A stretch of 7,339 bases of DNA, from positions 1-7,339 of the forward strand of contig CAMNGO010000102.1 in assembly GCA_946538445.1 (NCBI GenBank). Reading direction: 5' to 3'. Source of the stretch: an uncultured Lachnospiraceae bacterium (lineage in GTDB: Bacteria; Bacillota; Clostridia; Lachnospirales; Lachnospiraceae). A model generated the notes under the pieces. The model did no database searches, was not told where the DNA came from, and saw only the letters and a list, made by a program, of their open reading frames with translations. Position 1 is the first letter of the stretch. Every line of letters starts with the position of its first letter. A program made the position numbers and the translations under genes. Shown here one piece after another: positions 1 through 6,282 of this stretch.

Positions 1-700
1 TGCCATCCAACACGATGAGTGTTTCCAGGTTGGCTTCCGGGTATTCTCTCTCGATCACTCTGCGGATCTTGGATAATTCGTTCATGAGGTTCTTTTTATT
101 GTGCAGTCTGCCGGCGGTATCCACGATAAGCACGTCGGCTTTTCTGGATCTGGCAGCCTGGCAGGCGTCGTATACAACTGCGGCGGGATCCGACCCTTCC
201 TGCTGGGCGATGATGTCAACACCGGCCCGGTTTGCCCAGGTGGTAAGCTGCTCGATGGCAGCTGCCCGGAATGTATCTGCTGCGGCCAGAATTACTTTCT
301 TATTCTGGGATTTCAACTGGGATGCCAGCTTGCCAATGGTGGTCGTCTTACCCACTCCATTGACACCGATCACCAGAACAACAGACGTCTGGTTTTCGAA
401 GGCATAGGCGTTTTCATCCACAGCCATCTGCTCTTTGATGATATCGATCAGCAACTCACGGCACTGAGCAGGCTCCTTGATATTTTGTTCATCGACTTTC
501 TCCTGTAAGTCTTCGATGATCTTCATGGTGGTGTCAACTCCCAGATCTCCCATGATCAGGATTTCTTCCAGTTCTTCATAGAAGTCATCATCGATTTTGG
601 AGAAACCGTTAAAAATGGAATCGAGTCCCCGTACAATATTTTTTCTGGTTTTTGCAAGGCCGCTGACCAGGCGGCTGAAAAATCCTTTTTTCTCACTCAT
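1..700 (-). CDS. ftsY: Signal recognition particle receptor FtsY (partial, C-terminus beyond window)
   Basis: FtsY is the SRP receptor GTPase. At the membrane it docks ribosome-nascent chain-SRP complexes, pairs with Ffh, and hands the chain to the Sec translocon. I translated 233 codons from the ATG at 700; the frame stays open to base 1, so the stop lies outside the window. Residues 1-95 form the helical N domain, and the G domain begins near 105. The P-loop GVNGVGKTT is at 112-120, DTFRAAA at 142-148 and the G3 motif DTAGRL at 194-199. The TKLD (G4) motif and the last part of the G domain are missing; roughly 70-80 residues are lost if the protein has the usual length of about 310. There is no long acidic A domain of the kind found in E. 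coli FtsY; the chain starts almost directly with a basic, amphipathic FFSRLVSGLAKTR segment that could contact membrane. It lies 45 bp after smc with no terminator between them, so it is probably the fourth gene of the operon. The motifs exclude Ffh, which would carry a C-terminal M domain. Confidence 0.96.
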   Translation of the reverse strand, partial: MSEKKGFFSRLVSGLAKTRKNIVRGLDSIFNGFSKIDDDFYEELEEILIMGDLGVDTTMKIIEDLQEKVDEQNIKEPAQCRELLIDIIKEQMAVDENAYAFENQTSVVLVIGVNGVGKTTTIGKLASQLKSQNKKVILAAADTFRAAAIEQLTTWANRAGVDIIAQQEGSDPAAVVYDACQAARSRKADVLIVDTAGRLHNKKNLMNELSKIRRVIEREYPEANLETLIVLDG

Positions 701-707
701 ATGTTAA

Positions 708-719
708 CCTGTTATCCTT
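708..719 (-). promoter_or_regulatory. Weak ribosome binding region of ftsY
   Basis: Two partial Shine-Dalgarno matches precede the ftsY ATG. ACAGG (712-708) lies 7 nt from the start and AAGGA (719-715) lies 14 nt from it. Neither combines a strong match with good spacing, unlike the ribosome binding sites of the other genes here, so ftsY translation initiation may be weaker. The ATG is supported by the position of the conserved N domain. Confidence 0.5.
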
Positions 720-745
720 TCTGAAGGTAGATGATTTCTTTTGCT

Positions 746-3700
746 TTATTTCAATTGTTTATCGATCAGATCCACCGAGATCAAGGTGGAGATTCCCTTC
801 TCCTGCATGGTGATTCCATAGAGGACATCTGCCGCATTCATGGTTCCGCGACGGTGTGTGATGACGATAAACTGTGTATCATCCGACAGACTCCTCAGAT
901 ACCTTGAGAATCTGACAATATTTGTATCATCCAGTGCTGCTTCGATCTCATCCAGGAGACAGAAGGGGGAGGGTTTCAGATTCTGAATAGCAAATAAGAG
1001 TGCGATTGCCGTCAGAGCCCGTTCCCCACCGGACAGCAGCAGGATATTCTGCAGCTTCTTTCCGGGTGGCTGAGCAATGATCCGGATACCACTGCCCAGG
1101 ATATCTTCCTGATCCACCAGCTCCAGGGATGCGGTTCCTCCCTGGAAGAGATCGCAGAAAACCTGCCGGAACATATCTTTGATATCCTGGAACTTCTCCT
1201 CAAACTGTGCTTTCATCTTCGTGTTGAACTCTTCGATCAAAGTCAGCAGTTTTTCCTCCGTTTCTTTGATATCATCATATTGTTCTCTGAGGAAAGCATA
1301 CTTCTCTCCCACTGCCTTATATTCTTCGATGGCTCCTACGTTTACATTTCCCAGGGCTTTTATTTTCTGGCGGATTCCCTTTTTCTCCTTGCGCCACTGT
1401 TGAAGATCCTTCTTGGTAAGATCCTCATCTTTCATGGACAGGGTATTATTGTAGGTCATCTCATAGTTTTCCCACATATAGTCAGCCAGGGTTTCCAGCT
1501 CGTGGGTCATTTTCTCCAGGGTGGAACTGAGCCGCGACTCCTCCTTTTCCAGGAGACGAAGTCTCTCTCCTGCTTCCTCCAGTTCCTTGTAACTGAGATT
1601 CAGCTCTTCCGTGATATTTCTCCTGGCTTCACGGACGGTCTCCATGTCATTTTCCAGGATATAGATCTTCTCTTCAGCCAGGTGGAGCAAATCCTTCTGT
1701 TTTGTCAGTTCTTCATTGTGATGACGGTTCTCCAGGAGAAGGCGGTTCTGCTCTTCCTTGGAATCCCGGATTCCATCCCGGAAGGACTGGATTTCTTCCT
1801 GCAGCCTCTGGATGGTTAACTGGATGAATTCGATTCTCTGCTTTGTCTGGCCCTGTTTCAGGATCAGTTCATTATACTGCTCCTGGAGCACATCCGACCG
1901 GGCAGATAATTCTTGGATCTGCTGGTCGATGTCGACCATGGTATCCTGGTTCTCCTCGGAGATCTTCTCATGGCTTATCTGATGCCTGGACAGAGATTTC
2001 TTCTGGGTTGCGATCTCTGAGATCTGGTCCTTGATGACTTCATGTTCTTCCTTGAGATCATCCAGACGTTTCTGCAGCTCCTGCTCTTTTTCCACCATCT
2101 GAGGAAGCTGGTTATTCAATTCCGTCAGGTGATAGACAGACGCATCCAGTTTTTCTTTTTTGAGGCGCAGGTCTTCCGCATTCTTAAGGGACTCTTTCCC
2201 CAGGGATGCCATCCTCTCTTTTAACTCTTCGCAGGCCTCCCATGCTTTCTGCATGGCTTCCTTGCTTTCTTCTATCTCACGGTGTCTGCCCAGCAGATTA
2301 CTGTTGTTCCGATAAGCTCCGCCGGTGATGGATCCTCCGGGGTTAAGCAATTCCCCGTCCAAGGTTACGATCCGCAGACTGAAATTATATTTCTTTGCCA
2401 GGTACAGGGCACAATCAACATTTTTGGCCACGATGGTTCTGCCCAACAGAGAGGCAATCAGATTGTGAAAACGATCTTGGGCACTTACCAGGTCACTGGC
2501 AATACCGATCACTCCATCCTCCTCCAGAATCTGGGGGTTGATGGCGATATTTCTTTTGCGTATACTGGTCAGGGGCAGAAATGTGGCTCTTCCAAGACGA
2601 TTCCGTTTCAGATAGGAGATCATCTTTTTGGCTACCGCCTCATCTTCCGTCACGATATTCTGGAGGGATCCCCCAAGGGCAATCTCGATGGCGGTTTCGT
2701 ATTGCTGATCCATAGTAAGGATATCTGCCACGACGCCGATGATGGCCGGATTGTTTTTCTTCTGCTCCATCACATGTTTGATGGATCTCTGATATCCCTC
2801 ATACCGTTCGGTAAGATTGGATAAGGTCTCATACTGGGAACGGCTTCTGTGATAAAGCTGGTTCTGCTGATCCATATTCTTTCTGCAATCGTCCAAAGAA
2901 TTCTGAATCTGTACCTGTTCTTTGGTCCCTTCCTCATGGGCAGCCTGCCATTTCTCTTTTTCCTTCTCAACCGTTATGATTTCTTCTCTGAGGGAAGATG
3001 CCCCCCGATGGTAGGAATCAATCTCCGATTGGAGGGTCAGGTATCGGCTGTTGTATTCGGCATTACGGATAGTAAGCTGTTCTTCCAGGGTCTCCAGCCT
3101 GGTGATCTGTTCCTTCAGGTCAGAGGTATCACTTAGATGGGTGAGCATATGCTCCTGCTCTTCAGACCTGGCTTCTTCAAGGGCGGTAAGCTGGTCGGAA
3201 AGCTTCTGGCGGTCAATATCAAGAACCCGGAGGGCATTCTCACAATCTTCGAGAGCGGCTTCTTCCAGCTGAATCTGACTCTCCTGGTCTGCCATCTCTT
3301 TCTCACGTGTAGTGATCTCCTCCTCGGATTGCTGGATATTGATACGGAATTGTTCTTCCAGAAGAAGGTTTTTATCTACTTCATGCTGCAATTCCACGAT
3401 AGAGCGGTCTATGATACTCTTCTCTTCCCGGAAACCGGCCATTTCCTGTTCCTGCTCTTCCGCCTGCTTTTCATAAGCTTTCGCTTTTTCCCGGATGGAA
3501 GAGTTGCTCTCTTTCTGGCTGTTATACTCCTCCCTGGTTTCTTCCAGCTGATCTTTTACGATGGCAAGACCGGACTCGCTTTGTTCTTTCTCCGTGGAAG
3601 CATTGGCATAGTCCCGGATAAAGAGCTGGATATCAATCTCTTTTTCCCTGTCCCTGAGTTTCAGGTACTGTTTCGCCTTCTTGCTCTGCTCTTCCAGAGG

Positions 3701-4309
3701 GCCGACCTGTGTCTCAAGAACGTTCAGAACGTCGGTGACACGCATAAGATCTGCCTGGGATTTCTCCAGGGCTTTTTCTGTAACATTGCGGTCTTTTTTG
3801 TACTTTGCGATACCTGCGGCTTCGTCAAATAGTTCTCTGCTGTCTTCCAGACGCCCGCTCAATATCTTCTCAACCTGCCCCTGTCCGATGATGGAATATC
3901 CCTCTTTTCCGATGCCGGTATCATAGAATAATTCCACAATCTGCCTTCTCCGGCAGACGGACCCGTTGATCAGATACTCACTTTCTCCCGAACGGTAGAC
4001 TCTTCGTGCCACTTTGATCTCATCGTAATCCAGCGGGATCTTGCGATCGCTGTTTTCAAAGGTTATGGCCACATAGGCGAAACCCAGAGGTTTCCTGCTC
4101 TCCGTCCCGGAGAAGATGACATCTTCCATCCTGGATCCCCTCAATTGTTTGGCACTCTGCTCTCCCAGCACCCAACGGACAGCATCACCGATATTGCTTT
4201 TTCCGCTTCCGTTGGGGCCGACGATACCGGTTATTCCATGGGGAAATTCAAATATTATTTTATTGGCAAAGGATTTAAATCCGTTAATTTCTATATTCTT
4301 AAGATACAT
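746..4309 (-). CDS. smc: Chromosome segregation protein SMC
   Basis: SMC is the ATPase core of the bacterial condensin SMC-ScpA-ScpB, which loads near the origin and organises and resolves sister chromosomes in the cytoplasm. The 1187-residue chain has the full family layout and the expected length. The N-terminal half-head carries Walker A, GPNGSGKS, at 31-38. A first coiled coil, rich in Glu, Gln, Lys and Leu, runs from about 170 to 505. The hinge spans about 505-672 and has the glycine-rich GGSITGGA at 658-665. A second coiled coil runs from about 675 to 1010. The C-terminal half-head has the LSGGERA signature at 1092-1098, Walker B FCLLDE at 1116-1121 with catalytic Glu1121, a D-loop around 1125-1127 and an H-loop His at 1152. 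The start MYLKNIEINGFKSFA is typical of the family. It follows rnc by 7 bp. No scpA or scpB lies in the window; in Firmicutes they are usually elsewhere. RecN and SbcC are excluded by the hinge and head sequences. Confidence 0.98.
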   Translation of the reverse strand: MYLKNIEINGFKSFANKIIFEFPHGITGIVGPNGSGKSNIGDAVRWVLGEQSAKQLRGSRMEDVIFSGTESRKPLGFAYVAITFENSDRKIPLDYDEIKVARRVYRSGESEYLINGSVCRRRQIVELFYDTGIGKEGYSIIGQGQVEKILSGRLEDSRELFDEAAGIAKYKKDRNVTEKALEKSQADLMRVTDVLNVLETQVGPLEEQSKKAKQYLKLRDREKEIDIQLFIRDYANASTEKEQSESGLAIVKDQLEETREEYNSQKESNSSIREKAKAYEKQAEEQEQEMAGFREEKSIIDRSIVELQHEVDKNLLLEEQFRINIQQSEEEITTREKEMADQESQIQLEEAALEDCENALRVLDIDRQKLSDQLTALEEARSEEQEHMLTHLSDTSDLKEQITRLETLEEQLTIRNAEYNSRYLTLQSEIDSYHRGASSLREEIITVEKEKEKWQAAHEEGTKEQVQIQNSLDDCRKNMDQQNQLYHRSRSQYETLSNLTERYEGYQRSIKHVMEQKKNNPAIIGVVADILTMDQQYETAIEIALGGSLQNIVTEDEAVAKKMISYLKRNRLGRATFLPLTSIRKRNIAINPQILEEDGVIGIASDLVSAQDRFHNLIASLLGRTIVAKNVDCALYLAKKYNFSLRIVTLDGELLNPGGSITGGAYRNNSNLLGRHREIEESKEAMQKAWEACEELKERMASLGKESLKNAEDLRLKKEKLDASVYHLTELNNQLPQMVEKEQELQKRLDDLKEEHEVIKDQISEIATQKKSLSRHQISHEKISEENQDTMVDIDQQIQELSARSDVLQEQYNELILKQGQTKQRIEFIQLTIQRLQEEIQSFRDGIRDSKEEQNRLLLENRHHNEELTKQKDLLHLAEEKIYILENDMETVREARRNITEELNLSYKELEEAGERLRLLEKEESRLSSTLEKMTHELETLADYMWENYEMTYNNTLSMKDEDLTKKDLQQWRKEKKGIRQKIKALGNVNVGAIEEYKAVGEKYAFLREQYDDIKETEEKLLTLIEEFNTKMKAQFEEKFQDIKDMFRQVFCDLFQGGTASLELVDQEDILGSGIRIIAQPPGKKLQNILLLSGGERALTAIALLFAIQNLKPSPFCLLDEIEAALDDTNIVRFSRYLRSLSDDTQFIVITHRRGTMNAADVLYGITMQEKGISTLISVDLIDKQLK

Positions 4310-4313
4310 AGTT

Positions 4314-4318
4314 CTCCT
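4314..4318 (-). promoter_or_regulatory. smc ribosome binding site overlapping the rnc stop codon
   Basis: AGGAG (4318-4314) begins inside the TAG stop of rnc (4319-4317) and lies 4 nt before the smc ATG. Ribosomes finishing rnc would therefore end on the smc initiation region, which suggests translational coupling. The short spacer is slightly below the usual optimum. Confidence 0.75.
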
Positions 4319-5006
4319 ACTGTCTCTTCAACATAAGAAGGGTACGGTAAGCAGCCATCTGCTCGGCGCTCTTCTTGGTCCGCCCGTTTCCCTGGGCATA
4401 GGCTGTACTCCCGATGTAAGTCTCCACGGTAAATTCTTTATTATGATCAGGACCGGATTCATTAATCAGCTGATATCTGAGGTTTCCTTCCTCCGAAGCC
4501 TGCACCATCTCCTGCAAAATGGTCTTGGCATCATAGAATAATGTCCTGTCACCAATTCCATCCAGAAGATAAGCGTGGATGAAGCGGGAAGCCATCTCCA
4601 TACCGCCGTCCACGTAAATAGCACCGATGAGAGCTTCGAAAGCATCCGACAGGATAGAATCTCTCTCTCTTCCTCCGGTACTGTCCTCCCCATGGCTCAG
4701 CAGCAGGTATTCTCCAAGATTGATATCTCTGGCACAGGAAGCCAGAGTAAACTCGCAAACCATACTGGACCGGGTTTTCGTCATTTTCCCTTCGTCATAA
4801 TCAGGGTAAGTCCGGAACAGATAGTCTGATACCGTGATCTCCAATACGGCATCCCCCAGAAATTCCAGACGCTCATTATTCTGTCTGGTCTTGTTCTTTT
4901 GCTCATTGGCATAGGAACTGTGAGTCATTGCCAGCATCAGAAGGTTCTTATCCTGAAATTGATAAGAGATCTTCTCTTCCAGGACAGATAATCGGATAGG
5001 TTTCAT
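4317..5006 (-). CDS. rnc: Ribonuclease III
   Basis: RNase III is a Mg2+-dependent, dimeric endonuclease that cleaves double-stranded RNA. It processes the 30S rRNA precursor and trims or destroys structured mRNAs and antisense duplexes. The 229-residue length is normal. The catalytic domain (about 1-150) contains the signature NERLEFLGDAVL at 44-55, with the acidic residues Glu45, Glu48 and Asp52. The second metal-binding segment, SDAFEALIGAIY at 120-131, supplies Asp121 and Glu124. A C-terminal double-stranded RNA binding domain covers about 160-228 and ends in the typical K-K-S-A-E-Q-x-A-A motif at 211-219. The ATG is set by a perfect AGGAGG 7 nt upstream, inside the end of plsX. The gene sits 2 bp after plsX and 7 bp before smc, as in many Firmicutes apart from the missing acpP. 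All key residues are present, so it should be active. Confidence 0.97.
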   Translation of the reverse strand: MKPIRLSVLEEKISYQFQDKNLLMLAMTHSSYANEQKNKTRQNNERLEFLGDAVLEITVSDYLFRTYPDYDEGKMTKTRSSMVCEFTLASCARDINLGEYLLLSHGEDSTGGRERDSILSDAFEALIGAIYVDGGMEMASRFIHAYLLDGIGDRTLFYDAKTILQEMVQASEEGNLRYQLINESGPDHNKEFTVETYIGSTAYAQGNGRTKKSAEQMAAYRTLLMLKRQ

Positions 5007-5008
5007 CT

Positions 5009-6043
5009 TCAGGCCTCCTGTTCACTCTCAGACGGAGTAGCCGGATTCAGATACTCCATGATCTTCTCATTGATCCTTTGTTCCTTGAAAGCAACACACT
5101 GGAATATGGCATTTTTCGTCTCTTTTGCCGTGGCATTTCCATGTATCTTTACCACGAGTCCTTTCAGACCCAGAAGAGGTGCTCCACCGTACTCTGTGGC
5201 ATCAAAAAGTTTTAAGGTATCTTTCAGTGCCGGTTTTACCAGGAGAGCCCCGATCTTACTGCGAAGGGAGGACAACATTCCTTTCTTGATCAGGGAAATC
5301 AGGGTGCCGGCAACTCCTTCCATCATCTTCAATACCACATTCCCCACAAAAGCCTCCGTCACAATGACATCTGTATAGCCGGAAGCGATATCCCTTGCTT
5401 CCACGCTGCCGATGAAATTGATGTTGGGGCACTCTTTGAGCAGGGGAAAGGTCTCCTTGACAAGCGCATTACCCTTGGTCTCCTCTGCTCCGATATTAAC
5501 GATAGCAACCTTGGGATTCTTCACTCCTACGATATTTTCCATATAGATGGAACCCATCTGGGCAAACTGAACCAGATGTTCCGGTCTGGCATCCACATTT
5601 GCGCCGCAATCTATCAAAAGGGATACGCCTTTCTCAGTAGGGATAATAGGTGCAAGGGGTGCACGTTTCACACCCTTGGCCTTGCCCACCAGAACCTGAC
5701 CTCCAACCAGGACTGCTCCTGAACTGCCGCCGGATATAAAGGCATCACACTCACCGTTTTTTACGGAGCGGATACCTGCTACCATGGATGAATCTTTTTT
5801 CTTCTTGATGGCTACAGCAGGTGGTTCTTCCACGCTGATCACTTCTGTTGTGTGGGTGATCCTGACCTGATCCTCAGGATAGGAATATTTTGCCAATTCG
5901 TTCCTGATTTGGGTTTCATCTCCGAACAGATGAACAATTATAGCATCGCTTGTGTTCACGGCTTCAATAGCACCCTTAACGATTTCCATTGGGGCATTAT
6001 CCCCTCCCATGGCGTCCAGGGCCACAATGGTTTTATCAATCAT
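5009..6043 (-). CDS. plsX: Phosphate acyltransferase PlsX
   Basis: PlsX converts acyl-ACP and phosphate to acyl-phosphate, the acyl donor used by PlsY to make lysophosphatidic acid, the first step of phospholipid synthesis in most Gram-positive bacteria. It is a peripheral membrane enzyme. I place the start at the ATG at 6043 (344 residues), which has GGAGG 8 nt upstream. The longest open frame begins at 6064 (351 residues), but that would put the same ribosome binding site inside the coding region, and the ATG at 6049 is only 2 nt from it. Family motifs, numbered from 6043, are DAMGGD at 10-15, SGGSSGA at 104-110, NIGAEETKGN at 183-192, VTEAFVGN at 228-235, YGGAPLLG at 285-292 and KIHGNA at 299-304. 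The C-terminal tail after about 335 is acidic and polar. It is the first gene of the operon, after its own promoter and leader. Phosphotransacetylase and PlsB are excluded by the motifs. Confidence 0.96.
   Translation of the reverse strand: MIDKTIVALDAMGGDNAPMEIVKGAIEAVNTSDAIIVHLFGDETQIRNELAKYSYPEDQVRITHTTEVISVEEPPAVAIKKKKDSSMVAGIRSVKNGECDAFISGGSSGAVLVGGQVLVGKAKGVKRAPLAPIIPTEKGVSLLIDCGANVDARPEHLVQFAQMGSIYMENIVGVKNPKVAIVNIGAEETKGNALVKETFPLLKECPNINFIGSVEARDIASGYTDVIVTEAFVGNVVLKMMEGVAGTLISLIKKGMLSSLRSKIGALLVKPALKDTLKLFDATEYGGAPLLGLKGLVVKIHGNATAKETKNAIFQCVAFKEQRINEKIMEYLNPATPSESEQEA
5014..5019 (-). promoter_or_regulatory. rnc ribosome binding site inside the end of plsX
   Basis: A perfect AGGAGG (5019-5014) lies 7 nt before the rnc ATG and within the last codons of plsX, whose TGA stop is at 5011-5009. 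It fixes the rnc start and implies that the two reading frames are translationally coupled. Confidence 0.85.
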
Positions 6044-6049
6044 AATCAT

Positions 6050-6057
6050 TTCCTCCC
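6050..6057 (-). promoter_or_regulatory. plsX ribosome binding site that decides its start
   Basis: GGGAGGAA (6057-6050) precedes three in-frame or near ATGs. Only the ATG at 6043 has normal spacing, with 8 nt after GGAGG; the ATG at 6049 is too close and that at 6064 is upstream of the site. The site starts only a few bases after the 3' arm of the leader inverted repeat, so leader folding could affect its accessibility. Confidence 0.85.
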
Positions 6058-6060
6058 GTA

Positions 6061-6143
6061 TCATTGGTGTTCGCTTAACACATCCTGCTTTATGTGATTG
6101 AACTGGAATTCACATCTTGAAAATGTTAAGGCAGCACCAATAA
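6061..6143 (-). promoter_or_regulatory. Candidate structured leader of plsX: large imperfect hairpin
   Basis: The minus-strand RNA has 18-nt arms at 6141-6124 (ATTGGTGCTGCCTTAACA) and 6080-6063 (TGTTAAGCGAACACCAAT). They pair as 7 bp, then a small internal loop of four opposed positions, then 7 bp, for 15 pairs out of 18. The stem can be lengthened by a U-G and a U-A pair on the outside. A second, smaller repeat, ATGTGA (6115-6110) with TCACAT (6097-6092), sits in the 43-nt loop and could form a nested hairpin. The structure starts about 28 nt after the predicted transcription start and ends about 4 nt before the plsX Shine-Dalgarno sequence. I do not recognise a known riboswitch or a FapR-type operator in it. 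A regulatory role is inferred from position and pairing only. Confidence 0.5.
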
Positions 6144-6176
6144 AATTCTTGTATGTATTAACACTGTAATTAAAAT

Positions 6177-6205
6177 ATTATAACATAAGTCCTATATGAA
6201 ATCAT
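6177..6205 (-). promoter_or_regulatory. Predicted extended -10 promoter of the plsX-rnc-smc-ftsY operon
   Basis: TGTTATAAT at 6185-6177 is a perfect extended -10 (TGnTATAAT). The -35 position at 6205-6200, 17 nt away, reads ATGATT, matching TTGACA at only three bases (TGA); weak -35 elements are common with extended -10 sites. Transcription would start near 6170 and give a leader of about 127 nt to the plsX ATG. The promoter lies directly after the terminator of the upstream gene, as expected for an independent operon. The sigma-A-type assignment is an inference. Confidence 0.7.
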
Positions 6206-6206
6206 C

Positions 6207-6256
6207 ATAAAAAGAAAAAGAAACATCTCAATTTCCTTAAAAATCGAGATGTTTCT
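6207..6256 (-). terminator. Rho-independent terminator of the deacetylase gene
   Basis: In minus-strand RNA, 6256-6246 (AGAAACATCTC) pairs perfectly with 6229-6219 (GAGATGTTTCT) over 11 bp. A G-U pair (6245 with 6230) and four more pairs (6244-6241 with 6234-6231) extend the stem to 16 bp, closed by a 6-nt loop. A T-rich tract interrupted by one C follows at 6218-6209. It begins 27 nt after the deacetylase stop and ends the upstream transcription unit just before the plsX promoter. On the plus strand the 3' side lacks an equally good T-tract, so it probably works in one direction. Confidence 0.9.
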
Positions 6257-6282
6257 GTCAGGGTTTCCTTCATGAATGATTC

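Noticed and set aside
101..508. Plus-strand open frame of 135 codons over ftsY
   Set aside because: It is antisense to the clearly recognised N and G domains of FtsY, has no family resemblance and no ribosome binding site that I can see.
1280..1819. Plus-strand open frame of 179 codons within smc
   Set aside because: This is another shadow of smc coiled-coil coding sequence, with the same Phe/Leu bias and no start signals.
3137..3832. Plus-strand open frame of 231 codons, hydrophobic and rich in Leu and Phe
   Set aside because: It is the reverse complement of the smc coiled coil. Glu, Lys and Gln codons read backwards give Phe, Leu and Ser, which produces a false membrane-like protein.
6044..6064. 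Longer plsX start at 6064 (351 residues)
   Set aside because: It lies upstream of the GGGAGGAA ribosome binding site and has no comparable site of its own; the added residues are not part of the conserved PlsX N-terminus.
6092..6115. TGTGA and TCACA half-sites resembling a CRP/FNR-type operator
   Set aside because: The spacer is 12 nt, while CRP sites need about 6. The repeat fits better as a nested hairpin in the plsX leader.
6075..6129. TTAACA and TGTTAA half-sites resembling a Rex operator
   Set aside because: The halves are about 43 bp apart and in the wrong arrangement for a single Rex dimer. They are parts of the two hairpin arms.
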